Positions 13,818 to 15,429 of a stretch of DNA of 15,429 bases are shown here, piece after piece; positions within the stretch are counted from its first letter, which is position 1, and every line of letters starts with the position of its first letter. This DNA comes from Candidatus Aminicenantes bacterium UBA6228. GTDB lineage: Bacteria > Acidobacteriota > Aminicenantia > Aminicenantales > Saccharicenantaceae. A program made the position numbers and the translations under genes. The stretch lies in contig DJWO01000011.1 in assembly GCA_002441005.1 (NCBI GenBank), positions 1 to 15,429 of the forward strand. The letters are read 5' to 3'. Under the pieces are notes generated by a model, which was not told the origin of the DNA, searched no databases, and worked only from the letters and a program-made list of their open reading frames with translations.

Positions 13818-14268
13818 CTATGACCCGGGATAAAACTTCAATGTTTGTTCGCTCCAGCTCCTAAAACAGGAGCAATACGGCCATCAATTTTAATCTATTC
13901 TGGCTAGTTCTTGTTTGTGGCTTTCGGGCGGGATATTAGCATTAAGCAGAGGTACCGATACCACAGACATTTGAAGAGAAAACAAAGAGAAGCCTATTAA
14001 CTCTTGAAATTACCGAGGGGGAAAGTTATCTAAATGTATACAGTGGAGAGGACTGTCAGGCAGATAAAGTTAGAGGTGAAACTACGACTTGATTGTTCGG
14101 CTAAAAGTTTGCTAAATTAACTAATAAGGGAAGGAAAAGATGGTTCGTCTAAATGTCCTCTCGACTTTACCAGGCAGTTGGAAAAGCAATTTTAGTTGAT
14201 CATAATAGCGAGTTGGTTTATGTCAGCGATAGCTTTTATGTAGCCTGATCTTCAGGGAGGAGAAACTA
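13818..14268. other. Gene-free decayed stretch before the protease gene
   Basis: No complete gene. A perfect 6-bp hairpin GCTCCT / AGGAGC with a 5-nt loop lies near 13855-13875, without a T run. A short plus-strand frame ending TGA 14246-14248 (SRLYQAVGKAILVDHNSELV) looks protein-like but has no start, so it may be a gene scrap. The last bases, AGGGAGGAG at 14254-14262, are the ribosome binding site of the protease gene. Confidence 0.4.
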
Positions 14269-15429
14269 ATGAGAAAGCGGCATTGTTTGAATTTAACGGG
14301 GCAATTTTTCTGTCTTTTATTTCTTTTGGTTTCAATTATTGCTCCATGTCATGGCCAGGAAAAGTTGCCTGAAATTATAAAAAAAGTCCAGCCATCAACA
14401 GTGCTAATCCTGACATATGATGAAGACGGGAAGGTAAAAGCCCAGGGCAGTGGTTTTTTTATTAGCAAAAACGGTGATATCATCACCAACCGCCATGTAG
14501 TTGAAGATGCCAGCAAGGCTGAAATCAAAATAGGGCAAGGAAAAGTTTATGCTATTACTGGCATTGTGGCAGAAGATAAAGAATACGATCTTATTCGTGC
14601 CTCTGTAGACATAGCGCCAGAGTTAGTTAATCCTATCAAACTGAGTTATTCCATACCAGAAGTCGGTGAGCGGGTGATTGTAATCGGAAGCCCGCTTGGA
14701 CTTGAAAAAACAGTTTCAGATGGCATTGTCTCGGCAGTCCGGGAAATTCCTCGATTTGGCAAAATTATTCAAATCACGGCACCACTGTCTCCTGGTTCAA
14801 GTGGTAGCCCGGTGGTGAATTTGAAAGGAGAAGTTATTGGTATAGCAACATTTCAAATCCTTGAGGGACAGAATTTGAACTTTGCCGTTCCTTCTGAAAG
14901 GACTACTAAACTTGAATTGGCCAAAGAGAAGACATTGGCCGAATGGAAATCAAGCAGAAGAAAAGAATGGCTTGCATCAGCAGAAGGACTTTATTATACA
15001 GGATTGGTTCATCTCTGGGCAGAAGAAGATATTGAAAAAGCGCTCATCTATTTTCAAAAGGCTGTAGAGAAAGACCCAAACTATGCTGATGCCATTTTTC
15101 AAATTGGTTATTGTTATGGTCAACTTAAGCAATACAGAGAGGCAATAGAATCTCTTAAGCAGGCAATACGTATAAAGCCTGATTATGCAGAGGCACATTT
15201 CTTTTTAGGGCTAGCTTATGGGAGTCTTGGGCGCCACAGAGAGGCAATAGAATCTTATAAACAGGCAATACGTATAAAGCCTGATTATGCAGAGGCACAC
15301 TACTTTTTAGGGTTAGCTTATGGGAGTCTTGGGCGCTCGAGCGAGGAAATAGAATCTTATAAACAGGCAATACGTATAAAGCCTGATTATGCAGAGGCAC
15401 ACTGCAATTTAGGGGCAGCTTATTTGGGT
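14269..15429 (+). CDS. Secreted trypsin-like (HtrA-type) serine protease with C-terminal TPR repeats, 3' partial
   Basis: At least 387 codons, open to the window end. Residues 1-29 are a Sec signal peptide (KR, then FFCLLFLLVSIIAPCHG). Residues about 35-200 are a chymotrypsin-fold protease of the DegP/HtrA type: H76 (TNRHVV), D107 (EYDLI) and S178 in GSSGSP form the triad, with GSGFFISKNGDIITN and VIVIGSPLGLEKTVSDGIVS matching the family. No PDZ domain follows. Instead a linker leads at about residue 230 into TPR units, at first diverged (AEEDIEKALIYFQKAVEKDP), then nearly identical 34-residue units from residue 290. ATG 14269 is set by AGGGAGG 8 nt upstream. It is likely periplasmic, with TPRs binding a protein partner. 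The substrate cannot be told. Confidence 0.9.
   Translation, partial: MRKRHCLNLTGQFFCLLFLLVSIIAPCHGQEKLPEIIKKVQPSTVLILTYDEDGKVKAQGSGFFISKNGDIITNRHVVEDASKAEIKIGQGKVYAITGIVAEDKEYDLIRASVDIAPELVNPIKLSYSIPEVGERVIVIGSPLGLEKTVSDGIVSAVREIPRFGKIIQITAPLSPGSSGSPVVNLKGEVIGIATFQILEGQNLNFAVPSERTTKLELAKEKTLAEWKSSRRKEWLASAEGLYYTGLVHLWAEEDIEKALIYFQKAVEKDPNYADAIFQIGYCYGQLKQYREAIESLKQAIRIKPDYAEAHFFLGLAYGSLGRHREAIESYKQAIRIKPDYAEAHYFLGLAYGSLGRSSEEIESYKQAIRIKPDYAEAHCNLGAAYLG
15136..15429 (+). repeat. Tandem 102-bp repeats coding TPR units
   Basis: Units at 15136-15237, 15238-15339 and 15340-15429 (cut by the window edge). Each codes for one 34-residue TPR; the core AATAGAATCTTATAAACAGG and the segment coding for IRIKPDYAEAH are the same or nearly the same at DNA level. 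Such identity at synonymous sites means recent duplication, not just protein constraint. The array can be expected to vary in copy number and to collapse in assembly. Confidence 0.93.

Noticed and set aside
14977..15400. Minus-strand frames of 73 and 81 codons
   Set aside because: They are antisense to the TPR part of the protease gene, and their repetitive sequence only mirrors the TPR repeats.
15136..15429. CRISPR array or noncoding satellite
   Set aside because: Repeats are contiguous, 102 bp, without spacers, and code for canonical TPR units in one frame.

Overview
The window reads as bacterial accessory DNA next to ordinary chromosome. An outer-membrane beta-barrel protein, Sec signal peptides and a Tat-type leader point to a diderm. 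A hybrid-cluster protein with an Rrf2 regulator fits an anaerobic or microaerobic life. The mix of S10 peptidase, M1-like metallopeptidase, PadR plus permease-prefix-domain protein, and a Xer-type recombinase with a HARP-like N-terminus reminds me of Candidatus Aminicenantes / Acidobacteriota-type genomes. That placement is inference from memory, not a search.

Region 1 (1 to about 3350, AT-rich) looks like the head of a small integron-like cassette array. A tyrosine recombinase (154-1197) is followed by two related palindromes with 6-bp centres (1233-1258, 1275-1298) and then an attI-like core GTTAGGC (1305-1311). A cassette follows with a TPR-HNH nuclease gene (1337-2878) and an attC-like folded site (2917-2999). 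The attC R'' arm (TTCGCCTAAC) is the exact 10-nt reverse complement of the sequence at the cassette's left edge (GTTAGGCGAA). The R' arm present in the array differs, because its last six bases belong to the next cassette. This is the expected logic of integron insertion, yet the recombinase lacks the IntI-specific insert. A second cassette, with a zinc-ribbon gene from 3053, is cut off near 3350 and runs antisense into the end of the M1-like gene.

Region 2 (3356-9928, higher GC) holds an M1-like metallopeptidase (minus), an outer-membrane protein with promoter, 5' UTR stem and terminator (plus), and an S10 serine carboxypeptidase-like protein (minus). A scar with two gene remnants lies at 7669-8046. 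A PadR regulator with a palindromic operator in its promoter then sits in an operon with a permease-prefix-domain membrane protein (plus).

Region 3 (9944-12153, minus) is an Rrf2-cupin-hcp operon with a palindrome centred on the -10 box. The Hcp is 435 aa and appears to have lost about 110 internal residues, including three cysteines that should bind the hybrid cluster.

Region 4 (12139-14268) is a decayed stretch: two membrane-protein genes each broken by a one-base frameshift, a 5'-truncated DUF6884-like gene, and 450 bp with no convincing gene. Region 5 (14269 to the window end) is a secreted trypsin-like (HtrA-type) protease fused to TPR repeats, encoded by nearly identical 102-bp DNA repeats, and cut by the window edge.
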